Notes: generated by a model from the letters alone, not told the origin. 64,000 nucleotides of DNA from JANLYC01 sp963815445 (GCA_963815445.1 CAWFGV010000011.1:372001-436000), one strand, 5' to 3'; counted from the stretch's first letter, positions 35,186 to 45,146 are shown. Made by a program: numbers and translations.

Positions 35186-35994
35186 TCCGAGCAACCGGTG
35201 TGGCAGGGGCCTTTGCCACCGCCCGCGACGAGGGTCGAGCGGCGTTGGTGGGCTACCTGCCGGCGGGCTTTCCCGACGTGGAGGTCTCGATCGCGCTCAT
35301 CCGGGGCATGATCCGCGGCGGCTGTGACGTCATCGAGGTCGGGCTGCCCTACTCCGACCCCGTCATGGACGGTCCGACGATCCAGGCGGCCGCCGAGACG
35401 GCATTGGCTGCGGGCGTCAGGATCTCCGACGTCTTCCGGGTCGTGGAGGCGGCGGCCGGGCTCGTCCCCACGTTGGTCATGACGTACTGGAACCCGGTCG
35501 AGCGCTACGGTGTCGAGCGATTCGCCGCCGATCTGGCACAGGCCGGCGGGGCCGGGCTGATCACACCCGACCTGGTGCCGGACGAGGCCACCGAGTGGGT
35601 CGCGGCGGCTGACGCACACGACCTCGACAAGGTGTTCCTCGTGGCGCCCTCGTCGAGCGAGGTGCGCCTGCGGTCCACCACAGCCGCCTGCCGCGGCTTC
35701 GTGTACGCCACCGCGGTGATGGGCGTGACCGGCGCGCGTGAGCAGTCGAGCGTCCTGGCTCCGGAGCTGGTCATGAGAGCCCGGCGCGTCACCGACAAGC
35801 CCATCGGCGTCGGCGTGGGAGTGTCGAATGGGGCGCAGGCCGCTGAGGTCGCGGCGTTTGCTGATGGAGTGATCGTCGGCAGCGCGTTCGTACGAGCGGT
35901 CGACCAAGCCACAGCGGACCACGGGGCCGACGGCGTCCAGGCGGTCACCGACCTGGCGGCCGACCTCGCCCGCGGCGTGCGCAGGGAACTTTGA
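35182..35994 (+). CDS. trpA: Tryptophan synthase alpha chain
   Basis: TIM-barrel subunit that cleaves indole-3-glycerol phosphate to indole and glyceraldehyde-3-phosphate. The 270-residue product has LVGYLPAGFPDVEVS (about 20-34), catalytic Glu and Asp in DVIEVGLPYSDPVMDGPTIQ (about 52-71), and VMTYWNPVERYG (about 102-113). The C-terminal phosphate site is GVGVSNGAQAAEVAAFADGVIVGSAFV. GTG overlaps the trpB stop by 4 nt. It ends the trpCBA run; lgt follows about 0.8 kb later, as in many actinobacteria. Confidence 0.96.
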   Translation: MIRATGVAGAFATARDEGRAALVGYLPAGFPDVEVSIALIRGMIRGGCDVIEVGLPYSDPVMDGPTIQAAAETALAAGVRISDVFRVVEAAAGLVPTLVMTYWNPVERYGVERFAADLAQAGGAGLITPDLVPDEATEWVAAADAHDLDKVFLVAPSSSEVRLRSTTAACRGFVYATAVMGVTGAREQSSVLAPELVMRARRVTDKPIGVGVGVSNGAQAAEVAAFADGVIVGSAFVRAVDQATADHGADGVQAVTDLAADLARGVRREL

Positions 35995-36040
35995 TCACTG
36001 CCCGGGAGTTGGACATCCACGTGACCGCCCAGGGATTCGC

Positions 36041-36703
36041 GTGACCAGACAGTTCCCTCGTCTCGTTCTGCCGGCCCTGGTCGCCGTGCTCGGCCTCGGC
36101 GCCGGTGGGTGTGGTGGCGATCCCCAGGTGAGTGCCGGCACTTCGGATAACCCGGGCGGAGTTCTGACATCGGGAGGTCCGACCTCGGCATACCACGGAG
36201 CCGAGCCCGCGAGGCCCTACCGGATGCCCGACGTGACGCTCACGTCGACGAACGAGCGGGACTTCAACCTCATCACCGACACGGCATACCCGGTGACCCT
36301 GGTGTTCTTCGGCTACACGCACTGCCCGGACGTCTGCCCCCTGGTGATGAACGACCTCGCCCAGACGGTGCTTCAGCTGCCGGAGAGCGTTCGCCGCCAG
36401 ACGCAGGTCGTCTACATCACGACCGACCCACGGCGTGACACACCGGACGTGCTCCGCCGGTACCTCGACCACTACAACTCCGACTTCGTCGGCCTGACCG
36501 GACCGATGGCCACGATCGTCAAGGCGGCTGATGACCTAGGGGTGGCCATCGAGGGTCGTGACCGGCTGCCGAGTGGTGGGTACGACGTCGGCCACGGCGC
36601 TCAGATCATCGGCTTTCACGACAATGTGGCCCCGGTGATCTGGACCGAGGGCACACCGGTGTCGGACATCGTCCACGACATCGAGACGTTGGACAGGTCG
36701 TGA
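36041..36703 (+). CDS. SCO1/SenC/PrrC family lipoprotein
   Basis: A 220-residue thioredoxin-fold protein of the Sco family, which bind copper or reduce thiols during cytochrome c oxidase CuA assembly. An N-terminal signal with lipobox GAGGC anchors it at Cys24. The copper motif CxxxC is in YTHCPDVCPLVM (about 92-103) and the third ligand His in YDVGHGAQIIG (about 182-192), with YITTDPRRDTPDVL between. A function in respiratory chain assembly is expected for the family, but no oxidase genes are nearby. GTG start; no clear ribosome site. Confidence 0.9.
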   Translation: MTRQFPRLVLPALVAVLGLGAGGCGGDPQVSAGTSDNPGGVLTSGGPTSAYHGAEPARPYRMPDVTLTSTNERDFNLITDTAYPVTLVFFGYTHCPDVCPLVMNDLAQTVLQLPESVRRQTQVVYITTDPRRDTPDVLRRYLDHYNSDFVGLTGPMATIVKAADDLGVAIEGRDRLPSGGYDVGHGAQIIGFHDNVAPVIWTEGTPVSDIVHDIETLDRS

Positions 36704-36794
36704 TCGCGTCGCACCCTTGCGGGCGCGGCCGACCACACTCACCACCCCGGCCCCGTCGGACATCGACCTGGCTGCGCGGTAGGTTGCAGGCGCG

Positions 36795-37796
36795 ATGAAC
36801 ACGATCACCCTGGCTTCCATCCCCAGCCCCAGCAGCGGCGTCTGGCACATCGGTGACTTTCCTGTACGGGGGTACGCCTTGTGCATCATCCTCGGCGTCC
36901 TCGTCGCTGTGGTCGTCGGCGAGCGCCGTTGGATCGCGCGCGGAGGATTCCCCGGCGCGGTCGGCGACGTTGCCGTCTGGGCGGTGCCGTTCGGCCTGGT
37001 CGGCGGTCGCATCTACCACGTGCTCACCGACCCCGAGCTCTATTTCGGCGAGGGGAAGAACCCGGTCAACGCGCTGTACATCTGGCGGGGTGGTCTCGGC
37101 ATCTGGGGCGCGATTGCGCTCGGAGCGGTCGGTGCCTACATCGGGTGTCGCCGCCACCAGCTCAAGTTCGGCGCCTTCGCTGACGCACTGGCGCCGGGCA
37201 TCGTGCTCGCCCAGGCCGTGGGCCGTTGGGGCAACTGGTTCAACCAGGAGCTCTACGGCAAGCCGACCACGTTGCCCTGGGGTCTTGAGATCGACCCCGC
37301 CCACCGCGGTGACCTGCAGCAGTACTCGACGTTCCAGCCGACGTTTCTCTACGAATCCATCTGGGACATCGGCGTCGCCGGCGTGGTCATCTGGCTGGAC
37401 CGCAAGCTGAAGCTGGGGCACGGCCGCGCCTTCGCCGTCTACGTGATGGCGTACACCCTCGGTCGCGGGTGGATCGAATATCTCCGCGTCGACACCGCCA
37501 ACCACTTCTTCGGTGTCCGGCTGAACATCTGGACCTCGATCGTGCTGTTCGTGCTGGCGGCGGCGTACTTCGTCATCGCGGGCCGTCGCCACCCAAATCG
37601 GGAGACCGACATCCAGCCCGTGCCCGAGGGTTGGACCGACGACGCGTCCACGGATCACCCGGCCGACCCGGCCGACCCGGGTGCCGAGGAAGCCCACGTG
37701 GCCGAAGCGACCTCCGAGGGCGGGATCGAACCGCCGGGGCAGGAAGCCGACCGGGCAGACGGGGCCGACGGGGCCGACGGGGTTAGGTCGACCTGA
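36795..37796 (+). CDS. lgt: Prolipoprotein diacylglyceryl transferase
   Basis: Integral membrane enzyme that attaches diacylglyceryl from phosphatidylglycerol to the lipobox cysteine, the step before LspA. The 333-residue product has seven hydrophobic segments. The signature GRWGNWFNQELYGKPT (about 148-163) is present, with further conserved residues in PTFLYESIWD (about 181-190) and RGWIEYLRVD near 228. The last 70 residues are a soluble acidic tail with ADP- and ADG-type repeats (37658-37781), absent from E. coli Lgt but common in actinobacteria. TAGGTT lies 9 nt before the ATG, giving a very short leader. Confidence 0.95.
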   Translation: MNTITLASIPSPSSGVWHIGDFPVRGYALCIILGVLVAVVVGERRWIARGGFPGAVGDVAVWAVPFGLVGGRIYHVLTDPELYFGEGKNPVNALYIWRGGLGIWGAIALGAVGAYIGCRRHQLKFGAFADALAPGIVLAQAVGRWGNWFNQELYGKPTTLPWGLEIDPAHRGDLQQYSTFQPTFLYESIWDIGVAGVVIWLDRKLKLGHGRAFAVYVMAYTLGRGWIEYLRVDTANHFFGVRLNIWTSIVLFVLAAAYFVIAGRRHPNRETDIQPVPEGWTDDASTDHPADPADPGAEEAHVAEATSEGGIEPPGQEADRADGADGADGVRST

Positions 37797-37833
37797 GTCG
37801 GCGGCGTGCTTGCCGGCCCGGGACAATGGACAG

Positions 37834-38589
37834 ATGGCCGAATCAAACGCGCAGCCGCAACCCTTCGCCCGACCGTCCTCGCAGGCCGAGCAGGAGATCG
37901 ACCACGAGCACCCCGACGTCACGGGCGGATGGCTCCGGCCCGCTGTCTTCGGTGCGATGGACGGGCTCGTCTCCAACTTCGCGCTGATCGCCGGCGTCGT
38001 CGGCGGCACCAAGGGAGGACACTCCTCAGCGGTCGTGCTGGCGGGCCTGGCCGGTCTGGCCGCCGGCGCCTTCTCGATGGCGGCTGGGGAGTACACCTCG
38101 GTCGCCAGCCAGGCGGAGTACACCGAGCACGAGATCGAGGTCGAGCGTCGCGAGATCCTCGCCAACTCCGGTGCCGAGCAGGCCGAGCTCGCCCAGATGT
38201 ATGTCGACCGCGGCATCGACCGCGACCTGGCCGAGAAGGTGGCCGAACAGGTGCACTCCGACCCCGAGCTCGCCGTCGAGGTCCACGCCCGTGAGGAGCT
38301 CGGTGTCGATCCCGACAACCTGCCGTCCCCCGTCGTCGCGGCGGTGTCATCCTTCGTGTCGTTCGCTGTCGGTGCGTCGCTGCCGGTGCTGCCCTACCTG
38401 CTCGGAGCCAACGCAATCTGGCCGGCGCTGGTCATCAGCCTGGTGGCGTTGTTCGCGTGCGGTGCGATCGTCTCGAGGATCACGACCCGGACCTGGTGGT
38501 TCGGCGGCATCCGGCAGATGGTCCTCGGCGGCATCGCGGCAGCGCTCACCTACTTCATCGGCGATCTCGTCGGCGCCTCCCTCGGCTGA
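37834..38589 (+). CDS. VIT1/CCC1 family transporter
   Basis: A 251-residue membrane protein of the vacuolar iron transporter family, probably exporting or sequestering Fe2+ or Mn2+. The start helix GGWLRPAVFGAMDGLVSNFALIAGV (about 31-55) and AGAFSMAAGEYTSVASQAEY (about 77-96) are diagnostic. Between the second and third membrane helices is the glutamate-rich metal-binding region (about 97-160, EHEIEVERREIL). Three more helices follow. ATG chosen; GACAAT lies 6 nt upstream and could make a leaderless start. Metal specificity is inferred from family only. Confidence 0.9.
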   Translation: MAESNAQPQPFARPSSQAEQEIDHEHPDVTGGWLRPAVFGAMDGLVSNFALIAGVVGGTKGGHSSAVVLAGLAGLAAGAFSMAAGEYTSVASQAEYTEHEIEVERREILANSGAEQAELAQMYVDRGIDRDLAEKVAEQVHSDPELAVEVHAREELGVDPDNLPSPVVAAVSSFVSFAVGASLPVLPYLLGANAIWPALVISLVALFACGAIVSRITTRTWWFGGIRQMVLGGIAAALTYFIGDLVGASLG

Positions 38590-38650
38590 GCTGCCTCGCT
38601 GACCCGCGCGCCCGCTCGTACGTGAGTCGGCCGGCTCGAGGACTCCCAGG

Positions 38651-38809
38651 TCAGCCCAGCATCGTCCAGGCGAGCCAGCCGAGGTACAGGCCGAAGGCGG
38701 CGCTGATCACGATGACAGCCCAGAGAATTCGCACGTAGATGCGCTCGCCGCGTCCGGGCGCGTCCACGGCAGGCGGTGGCGACTCGTCCTGAGCCTCTGG
38801 TGCCTCCAT
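38651..38809 (-). CDS. Small single-pass membrane protein (52 residues)
   Basis: A short gene easily missed by length cut-offs. The product starts MEAPEAQDESPPPAVDAPGR, an acidic proline-rich tail, and continues with one hydrophobic helix (about 25-52) ending WLAWTMLG. AGGAGG lies 9 nt before the ATG, one of the strongest ribosome sites in the window, and codon third positions are GC-rich as in real genes here. Function unknown. It is convergent with the VIT transporter gene and divergent from gltB. Confidence 0.72.
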   Translation of the reverse strand: MEAPEAQDESPPPAVDAPGRGERIYVRILWAVIVISAAFGLYLGWLAWTMLG

Positions 38810-38955
38810 CTGCACTTTTCCTCCTGCCACGTCGGGACCTCTCGATACGACTGTAGGCCGGACGTGGTGGCCCCACCCAGATCGACGCGGTGTCGGCCGG
38901 CCACGCCGCGTCTCAGAGCATGGCCAGGTGGCAGACCGCAGTTGTTACTCTCGTG

Positions 38956-38961
38956 TAGTCT
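38956..38961 (+). promoter_or_regulatory. Possible gltB promoter -10 box
   Basis: TAGTCT about 100 nt before the gltB start; the -35 region (around 38932-38938) is weak. I see no clear operator in the 38810-39068 gap. Confidence 0.3.
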
Positions 38962-39068
38962 CGCCGCAACATTTGCAGGGCCAGCGTCGTCCCGGCACAC
39001 ATCCATGCACCACCAGCACTGCGCCCCCGTACGGCACGCGGGCGCGGACGACGACGGGAGATGTGTCC

Positions 39069-42000
39069 ATGCGCTCTGTCCCGCCGCCCCAGGGGCTCTA
39101 CGACGGGCAGCACGAGCATGACGCCTGCGGGGTGGCCCTCGTGGCAACCCTCACCGGCGTGGCCTCCCACGACATCGTCGGGCAGGCCTTGACCGCCCTG
39201 CGCAACCTCGATCACCGTGGCGCCTCCGGCGCCGAACCCGACTCAGGCGACGGCGCCGGCATTCTCCTGCAGGTGCCCGACCGATTCTTGCGGGCGGTCT
39301 GTCCCTTTGAGCTCCCTCCGGCCGCCAGCTATGCCGTCGGCACGGCGTTCTTGCCCGGCGACGACGAGGCCGTGGCCAAGACCAAGCGGCACATCACCGA
39401 CCTCGCGACCGAGGAGGGTCTCCGCGTGGTCGGCTGGCGTCCGGTGCCTACCGTCCCTGGGCTGCTGGGCAGCACGGCCCGCGGTTGTATGCCGACCTTC
39501 GAACAGCTCTTCGTCACCGGCGAGTCCGGCCGGGTGGTCGGGATGGCGCTCGAACGGATGGCGTTCTGCCTCCGCAAGCGTGCCGAGCACGAGACCGGCG
39601 CCTACTTCCCCTCGCTGTCGTCTCGCACCCTGGCCTACAAGGGGATGCTCACCACCGACCAGCTCGACCGGTTCTACCCCGAGCTGACCGACGAGCGGAT
39701 CGAGTCGGCCCTCGCGATCGTCCACTCGCGCTTCTCGACGAACACGTTCCCCTCGTGGCCGCTGGCTCACCCGTACCGGTTCATCGCTCACAACGGCGAG
39801 ATCAACACGGTCAAGGGCAACCGCAACTGGATGACCGCCAGGGAGTCCTTGTTGCGGTCCGACCTCTTCAGCCGGCCCGGCGGCCCGGCTGGAACCGGGG
39901 CCGACGGCAGCCTCGAGCGGCTGTTCCCGATCATCACCGCCGGTGCGTCCGACTCGGCGTCCTTCGACGAGGCGCTCGAACTGCTCCATCTCGGCGGGCG
40001 GTCGCTGCCGCACGCTGTGCTCATGATGATCCCGGAGGCGTGGGAGAACCACGCCGAGATGGATGCCAAGCGGCGCGCGTTCTACGAGTTCCACTCAGCC
40101 CTGATGGAGCCCTGGGACGGGCCGGCGTGCGTCATCTTCACCGACGGCACGCAGATCGGGGCCGTTCTCGACCGCAACGGGCTGCGGCCGTCCCGCTACT
40201 GGGTCACCGACGACGGTTTGGTCGTGCTTGCTTCGGAGGTGGGCGTGCTCGACCTCCCCGCCACGTCGATCGTCCGCAAGGGTCGTCTGCAGCCCGGCCG
40301 CATGTTCCTCGTCGACCTCGACGAGAAGCGGATCATCGAGGACGACGAGATCAAGGAGCAGCTGGCCGCCGAGGCGCCGTACGACGAGTGGCTGCACGCC
40401 GGGCTGATGCGGCTGGAAGACCTGCCCACGCGCGAGCACATCGTCCACACCCACCGCTCGGTGACGCGGCGCCAGCAGATCTTCGGCTACACCGAGGAAG
40501 AGCTGCGCGTCCTGCTCACGCCGATGGCGCGCAGCGCCGCGGAGCCGATCGGCTCGATGGGCACCGACAGCCCCATCGCCGCTCTGTCGGACCGACCGCG
40601 CCTGCTGTTCGACTACTTCAGCCAGCTCTTCGCCCAGGTGACCAACCCTCCGCTTGATGCGATCCGCGAGGAGCTCGTCACATCGCTCGCCGGCACCATC
40701 GGCCCCGAAGGCAACCTGCTCGACCCCGGTCCGGCCTCCTGCCGGCAGGTCGTGCTCGGCTTTCCGGTCATCGACAACGACGAGCTGGCCAAGATCATCC
40801 ACGTCAACCGTGACGGTGACCTGCCCGGCTACACGACGCATGTCGTGCATGGGTTGTACGACGTGGAGGGGGGCGGTCTCGCGCTGGCCGAGCGGCTGGA
40901 CGGGATCTGTGCCGAGGTGTCGACGGCGATTGCTGACGGCGCCCGCATCATCGTGCTCTCCGATCGCCACTCGACGGCTGACCAGGCGCCGATTCCCTCG
41001 CTCCTCCTCACCGGCGCGGTGCACCATCACCTGGTCCGGGAGAAGTCCCGCACCCAGGTCGGTCTCGTGGTCGAGGCTGGCGACGTCCGCGAGGTGCATC
41101 ACGTTGCGCTGCTGATCGGGTTCGGCGCTGCCGCCGTCAACCCCTACCTGGCCATGGAGAGCGTCGAGGACCTCGCGCGGCAGCAGGTCCTCCTGCGCGA
41201 CATCGAGCCGGAGCAGGCGGTCCGCAACCTGGTCAAGGCTCTGGGCAAGGGCGTGCTGAAGGTCATGAGCAAGATGGGTGTCTCGACCGTGGCGTCGTAC
41301 ACGGGGGCCCAGATCTTCGAGGCGGTCGGTCTCGCCGCGTCGGTCGTGGACCCCTACTTCACGGGGACGACGTCGAAGCTCGGTGGTGTCGACCTCGACG
41401 TGCTGGCTCGCGAGGTCGAGGCCCGCCACCGGCGTGCCTACCCGGTCGACGGCATCCCGCCGGCCCACCGCAAGCTCGACATCGGCGGTGAGTACCAGTG
41501 GCGTCGGGAGGGCGAGCCGCACCTGTTCGACCCCGAGACGGTCTTCCGGCTGCAGCACTCGACGCAGTCCGGCCGTTACGACATCTTCAAGCAGTACACC
41601 AAGCTCGTCGACGACCAGTCGGCGCGGCTGATGACGTTGCGTGGGCTGTTCGGCTTCGCCGACGACCGCAGCCCGGTCCCGATCGACGAGGTCGAGCCGG
41701 TCTCCGAGATCGTGAAGCGATTCTCGACCGGTGCCATGTCGTACGGCTCGATCAGCCAGGAGGCGCACGAGACGCTGGCGATCGCGATGAACCAGCTCGG
41801 TGGCAAGTCCAACACCGGTGAGGGCGGCGAGGACGCGGACCGGCTGCACGACCCGCGGCGTCGCAGCGCGATCAAGCAGGTCGCCTCGGGTCGGTTCGGA
41901 GTGACGAGCGAGTACCTCACGAACGCCGACGACATCCAGATCAAGATGGCCCAGGGGGCCAAGCCCGGCGAGGGCGGTCAGCTACCGGGTCACAAGGTCT

Positions 42001-43622
42001 ACCCGTGGATTGCCGGGACGCGGCACTCGACACCGGGTGTGGGGCTGATCTCGCCGCCGCCGCACCACGACATCTACTCGATCGAGGATCTCGCACAGCT
42101 GATCCACGACCTCAAGAACGCCAACCCCGCCGCGCGGATCCACGTCAAGCTCGTCTCGGAGGTCGGGGTGGGCACAGTGGCGGCCGGCGTCTCCAAGGCG
42201 CATGCCGACGTGGTGCTCATCTCCGGTCACGACGGCGGCACCGGCGCGTCGCCGTTGACGTCGCTGAAGCACGCCGGCGGTCCGTGGGAGCTCGGACTGG
42301 CCGAGACCCAGCAGACGCTGCTTCTCAACGGGCTACGCGACCGCATCGTCGTGCAGTGCGACGGCCAGCTCAAGACCGGGCGCGACGTCATCGTGGCGGC
42401 CCTGCTCGGGGCCGAGGAGTTCGGTTTCGCCACCGCTCCGCTGGTGGTCTCGGGGTGCGTGATGATGCGCGTCTGTCACCTCGACACCTGCCCGGTCGGC
42501 ATCGCCACCCAGAACCCGGTGCTGCGCGAGCGGTACGCCGGGAAGGCCGAACACGTCGTCAACTTCTTCACGTTCATCGCCGAGGAGGTGCGCGAGCTGC
42601 TGGCCGAGCTCGGCTTCCGCACCATGGCCGAGGCGATCGGGCATGCCGAGCTTCTCGACACCCGTGAGGCGGTCGAGCACTGGAAGGCTTCCGGCCTCGA
42701 CCTGTCACCGGTGCTGCACGTGCCGGCACTGCCGGAGGGTGCGCCACGGCACCAGTGCGTCGGGCAGGACCACGGGTTGGCCAGGGCGCTCGACAACGAG
42801 CTCATCGCCCTGTGCCGCCCTGCCATCGAGGACGGCGAACCCGTCCGCGCCCGGCTCGGCGTACGCAACGTCAACCGGACCGTCGGCACCATGCTCGGCC
42901 ACGAGGTCACCAAGGCGCATCCAGCGGGGCTGCCCGACGGACTGATCGACCTGACCTTCACCGGGTCGGCCGGCCAGTCGTTCGGTGCGTTCCTTCCCGC
43001 CGGTGTCACGCTTCGCCTGGAGGGCGACGCGAACGACTACGTCGCCAAAGGGCTCTCAGGCGGCCGCATCGTCGTGCGCCCCGACCTCGACAGCACGTTC
43101 GTCGCCGAGGAGCAGATCATCGCCGGCAACGTCATCGCGTACGGCGCGACGAGTGGGGAGGTGTTCATCCGCGGTCAGGTCGGCGAGCGCTTCGCCGTCC
43201 GCAACTCCGGCGCGACGCTTGTCGTCGAGGGCGTCGGCGACCACGGGTGTGAGTACATGACCGGCGGTGAGGTGGTCGTGCTCGGGCAGACCGGCCGCAA
43301 CTTCGGAGCCGGCATGAGCGGGGGAGTGGCGTATGTGCTCGATCTCGATGCGTGTCGCGTCAATCGCGAGCTTGTCGACCTCGCCCCGTTGGACGCCGAG
43401 ACGGCCGATCGCGTGCGCCGGCTCGTCAACCGGCATGCCGAGGAGACCGGGTCCCCCGTCGCTTCGGCACTGACACTCGAGTGGGCGTCCGCCCGGCACC
43501 GGTTCACCGAGGTGATGCCGCGCGACTACCGCCGGGTGCTCGCAGCGAAGGCCGACGCGGAGAGCCAGGGTCTGTCCGAGACCGAGACGACCGCCGCCAT
43601 GATGGGAGCGATCCATGGCTGA
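39069..43622 (+). CDS. gltB: Glutamate synthase large subunit (NADPH-GOGAT alpha)
   Basis: Makes glutamate from glutamine and 2-oxoglutarate. The 1517-residue product has a 19-residue propeptide before Cys20 of HEHDACGVALVATL, the N-terminal nucleophile of the class II glutaminase domain (about 20-430). The central domain and FMN-binding synthase barrel follow (QEAHETLAIAMNQLGGKSNTGEGGED near 895-920). CVMMRVCHLDTCPVGIATQ (about 1131-1149) binds the 3Fe-4S cluster, and a C-terminal beta-helix (about 1270-1480) ends the protein. GGAG precedes ATG 39069; the frame is open 141 nt further upstream but without homology. It overlaps gltD by 8 nt. Confidence 0.96.
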   Translation: MRSVPPPQGLYDGQHEHDACGVALVATLTGVASHDIVGQALTALRNLDHRGASGAEPDSGDGAGILLQVPDRFLRAVCPFELPPAASYAVGTAFLPGDDEAVAKTKRHITDLATEEGLRVVGWRPVPTVPGLLGSTARGCMPTFEQLFVTGESGRVVGMALERMAFCLRKRAEHETGAYFPSLSSRTLAYKGMLTTDQLDRFYPELTDERIESALAIVHSRFSTNTFPSWPLAHPYRFIAHNGEINTVKGNRNWMTARESLLRSDLFSRPGGPAGTGADGSLERLFPIITAGASDSASFDEALELLHLGGRSLPHAVLMMIPEAWENHAEMDAKRRAFYEFHSALMEPWDGPACVIFTDGTQIGAVLDRNGLRPSRYWVTDDGLVVLASEVGVLDLPATSIVRKGRLQPGRMFLVDLDEKRIIEDDEIKEQLAAEAPYDEWLHAGLMRLEDLPTREHIVHTHRSVTRRQQIFGYTEEELRVLLTPMARSAAEPIGSMGTDSPIAALSDRPRLLFDYFSQLFAQVTNPPLDAIREELVTSLAGTIGPEGNLLDPGPASCRQVVLGFPVIDNDELAKIIHVNRDGDLPGYTTHVVHGLYDVEGGGLALAERLDGICAEVSTAIADGARIIVLSDRHSTADQAPIPSLLLTGAVHHHLVREKSRTQVGLVVEAGDVREVHHVALLIGFGAAAVNPYLAMESVEDLARQQVLLRDIEPEQAVRNLVKALGKGVLKVMSKMGVSTVASYTGAQIFEAVGLAASVVDPYFTGTTSKLGGVDLDVLAREVEARHRRAYPVDGIPPAHRKLDIGGEYQWRREGEPHLFDPETVFRLQHSTQSGRYDIFKQYTKLVDDQSARLMTLRGLFGFADDRSPVPIDEVEPVSEIVKRFSTGAMSYGSISQEAHETLAIAMNQLGGKSNTGEGGEDADRLHDPRRRSAIKQVASGRFGVTSEYLTNADDIQIKMAQGAKPGEGGQLPGHKVYPWIAGTRHSTPGVGLISPPPHHDIYSIEDLAQLIHDLKNANPAARIHVKLVSEVGVGTVAAGVSKAHADVVLISGHDGGTGASPLTSLKHAGGPWELGLAETQQTLLLNGLRDRIVVQCDGQLKTGRDVIVAALLGAEEFGFATAPLVVSGCVMMRVCHLDTCPVGIATQNPVLRERYAGKAEHVVNFFTFIAEEVRELLAELGFRTMAEAIGHAELLDTREAVEHWKASGLDLSPVLHVPALPEGAPRHQCVGQDHGLARALDNELIALCRPAIEDGEPVRARLGVRNVNRTVGTMLGHEVTKAHPAGLPDGLIDLTFTGSAGQSFGAFLPAGVTLRLEGDANDYVAKGLSGGRIVVRPDLDSTFVAEEQIIAGNVIAYGATSGEVFIRGQVGERFAVRNSGATLVVEGVGDHGCEYMTGGEVVVLGQTGRNFGAGMSGGVAYVLDLDACRVNRELVDLAPLDAETADRVRRLVNRHAEETGSPVASALTLEWASARHRFTEVMPRDYRRVLAAKADAESQGLSETETTAAMMGAIHG

Positions 43623-45081
43623 CCCCCGAGGGTTCCTGACCACCCCACGCGAGGTCGCCCCTCGCCGTCCCGTCGAGGAGCGCGTGCACGACTGGCGCGA
43701 GGTCTACCCCGACGACGTCGGACGCACGCTGCTGCCGATCATCACCTCCCAGGCCGGCCGCTGCATGGACTGCGGCATCCCGTTCTGCCACCAGGGCTGT
43801 CCGCTCGGCAACCTCATCCCCGAGTGGAACGACCTCGTCTACCGCGACGACTGGGAGGGCGCGATCGAACGTCTGCACGCGACCAACAACTTCCCGGAGT
43901 TCACGGGGCGGCTCTGCCCAGCCCCCTGCGAGACGTCGTGCGTGCTCGGCATCAACCAGGAACCGGTGACGATCAAGAACGTCGAGGTGGCGATCGTCGA
44001 CAAGGCGTGGGACTCAGGGTTCATCCGACCTCAGCAGGTCGACTGGCTCACCGGCAAGACGGTGGCGGTCATCGGCTCCGGCCCGGCCGGCCTGGCAGCG
44101 GCCCAGCAGCTCACCCGGGCCGGCCACACGGTGGCGGTCTACGAGCGAGCCGACGAGATCGGCGGCCTGCTTCGGTTCGGGATTCCTGAGTTCAAGATGG
44201 AGAAGCGTCAGCTCGACCGCCGGCTGGACCAGATGCGCCGCGAAGGCACTGTCTTCCGGCCGGGGGTCGAGATCGGTGTCGACATGACCGGGGCCCAGCT
44301 CCGCGAGCGCTTCGACGCCGTCATCGTGGCGACCGGCGCGACCGTCCCGCGGGAGCTGCCGATTCCGGGCCGGGACAGCCGCGGGGTCCACCAGGCCATG
44401 GAATACCTGCCTCAGTCCAACCGGGTCGTCAGCGGCAAAACAGTCGAGGGTCAGATCACCGCTCACGGCAAGCAGGTCGTCGTGATCGGCGGCGGTGACA
44501 CTGGAGCGGACTGCGTGGGCACCGCGCACCGCCAAGGGGCCGCGTCGGTGACCCAGCTGGAGATCATGGCGCGCCCCGACGAACTGCGTGTGCCAGGGCA
44601 GCCCTGGCCGACATACCCGATGATCTACCGGGTCTCGTCCGCGCACGAGGAAGGCGGCGAGCGCGTGTACGCCGTCTCGACGACGGAGTTCACGGCCGAC
44701 GAGTCCGGTGCGGTGACGTCACTGCGCCTGACCGAGGTGGAGTCGAGGGACGGTCGGTTCGAGCCGGTCGGCGGCTCGGAGCGCGCCCTTCCCGCCGGGC
44801 TGGTCCTGCTGGCGATGGGGTTCACCGGACCCGAGTCCGACACGGTGGTGGCGCAGCTCGGACTCGACGTCGACCCGCGCGGCAATGTCGTGCGCGACGA
44901 GACCTACATGACCCCGCAGCCGGGGGTTTTCGTCGCCGGAGACGCGGGACGCGGTCAGTCGCTCATCGTCTGGGCCATCGCCGAGGGCAGGTCGGCGGCG
45001 GCGGCTGTCGATGCCTACCTCACGGGTTCCACGACGCTGCCGTCGCCGATTCCCCCGACCGCACGACCGCTGGTCGTCTAG
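43615..45081 (+). CDS. gltD: Glutamate synthase small subunit (beta)
   Basis: Flavoprotein that passes electrons from NADPH to GltB. The 488-residue product has an N-terminal ferredoxin-like region with CMDCGIPFCHQGCPLGN (about 48-64) and the second cysteine group in RLCPAPCETSCVLG (about 99-112), binding 4Fe-4S clusters. The FAD motif is VIGSGPAGLAAAQQL (about 152-166), and the NADPH motif VIGGGDTGADCVGTAHRQGA (about 291-310). VFVAGDAGRGQSLIVWAIAEGR near the end closes the FAD site. ATG overlaps the gltB stop by 8 nt; the two subunits form one complex. Confidence 0.96.
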   Translation: MADPRGFLTTPREVAPRRPVEERVHDWREVYPDDVGRTLLPIITSQAGRCMDCGIPFCHQGCPLGNLIPEWNDLVYRDDWEGAIERLHATNNFPEFTGRLCPAPCETSCVLGINQEPVTIKNVEVAIVDKAWDSGFIRPQQVDWLTGKTVAVIGSGPAGLAAAQQLTRAGHTVAVYERADEIGGLLRFGIPEFKMEKRQLDRRLDQMRREGTVFRPGVEIGVDMTGAQLRERFDAVIVATGATVPRELPIPGRDSRGVHQAMEYLPQSNRVVSGKTVEGQITAHGKQVVVIGGGDTGADCVGTAHRQGAASVTQLEIMARPDELRVPGQPWPTYPMIYRVSSAHEEGGERVYAVSTTEFTADESGAVTSLRLTEVESRDGRFEPVGGSERALPAGLVLLAMGFTGPESDTVVAQLGLDVDPRGNVVRDETYMTPQPGVFVAGDAGRGQSLIVWAIAEGRSAAAAVDAYLTGSTTLPSPIPPTARPLVV

Positions 45082-45140
45082 TCATCGCCGGGCGTATCTC
45101 GGGTCCGTGGACGTGGCGCGGCGGCCTGCGTCGGTGCTTG

Positions 45141-45146
45141 TAGGCT
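45141..45146 (+). promoter_or_regulatory. -10 box for leaderless pyk
   Basis: TAGGCT precedes the GTG start of pyk by 7 nt with no ribosome site between. Confidence 0.55.

Noticed and set aside
40095..41849. 584-codon minus-strand open frame opposite gltB
   Set aside because: Antisense shadow of gltB with skewed Arg/Val/Asp composition and no ribosome site.
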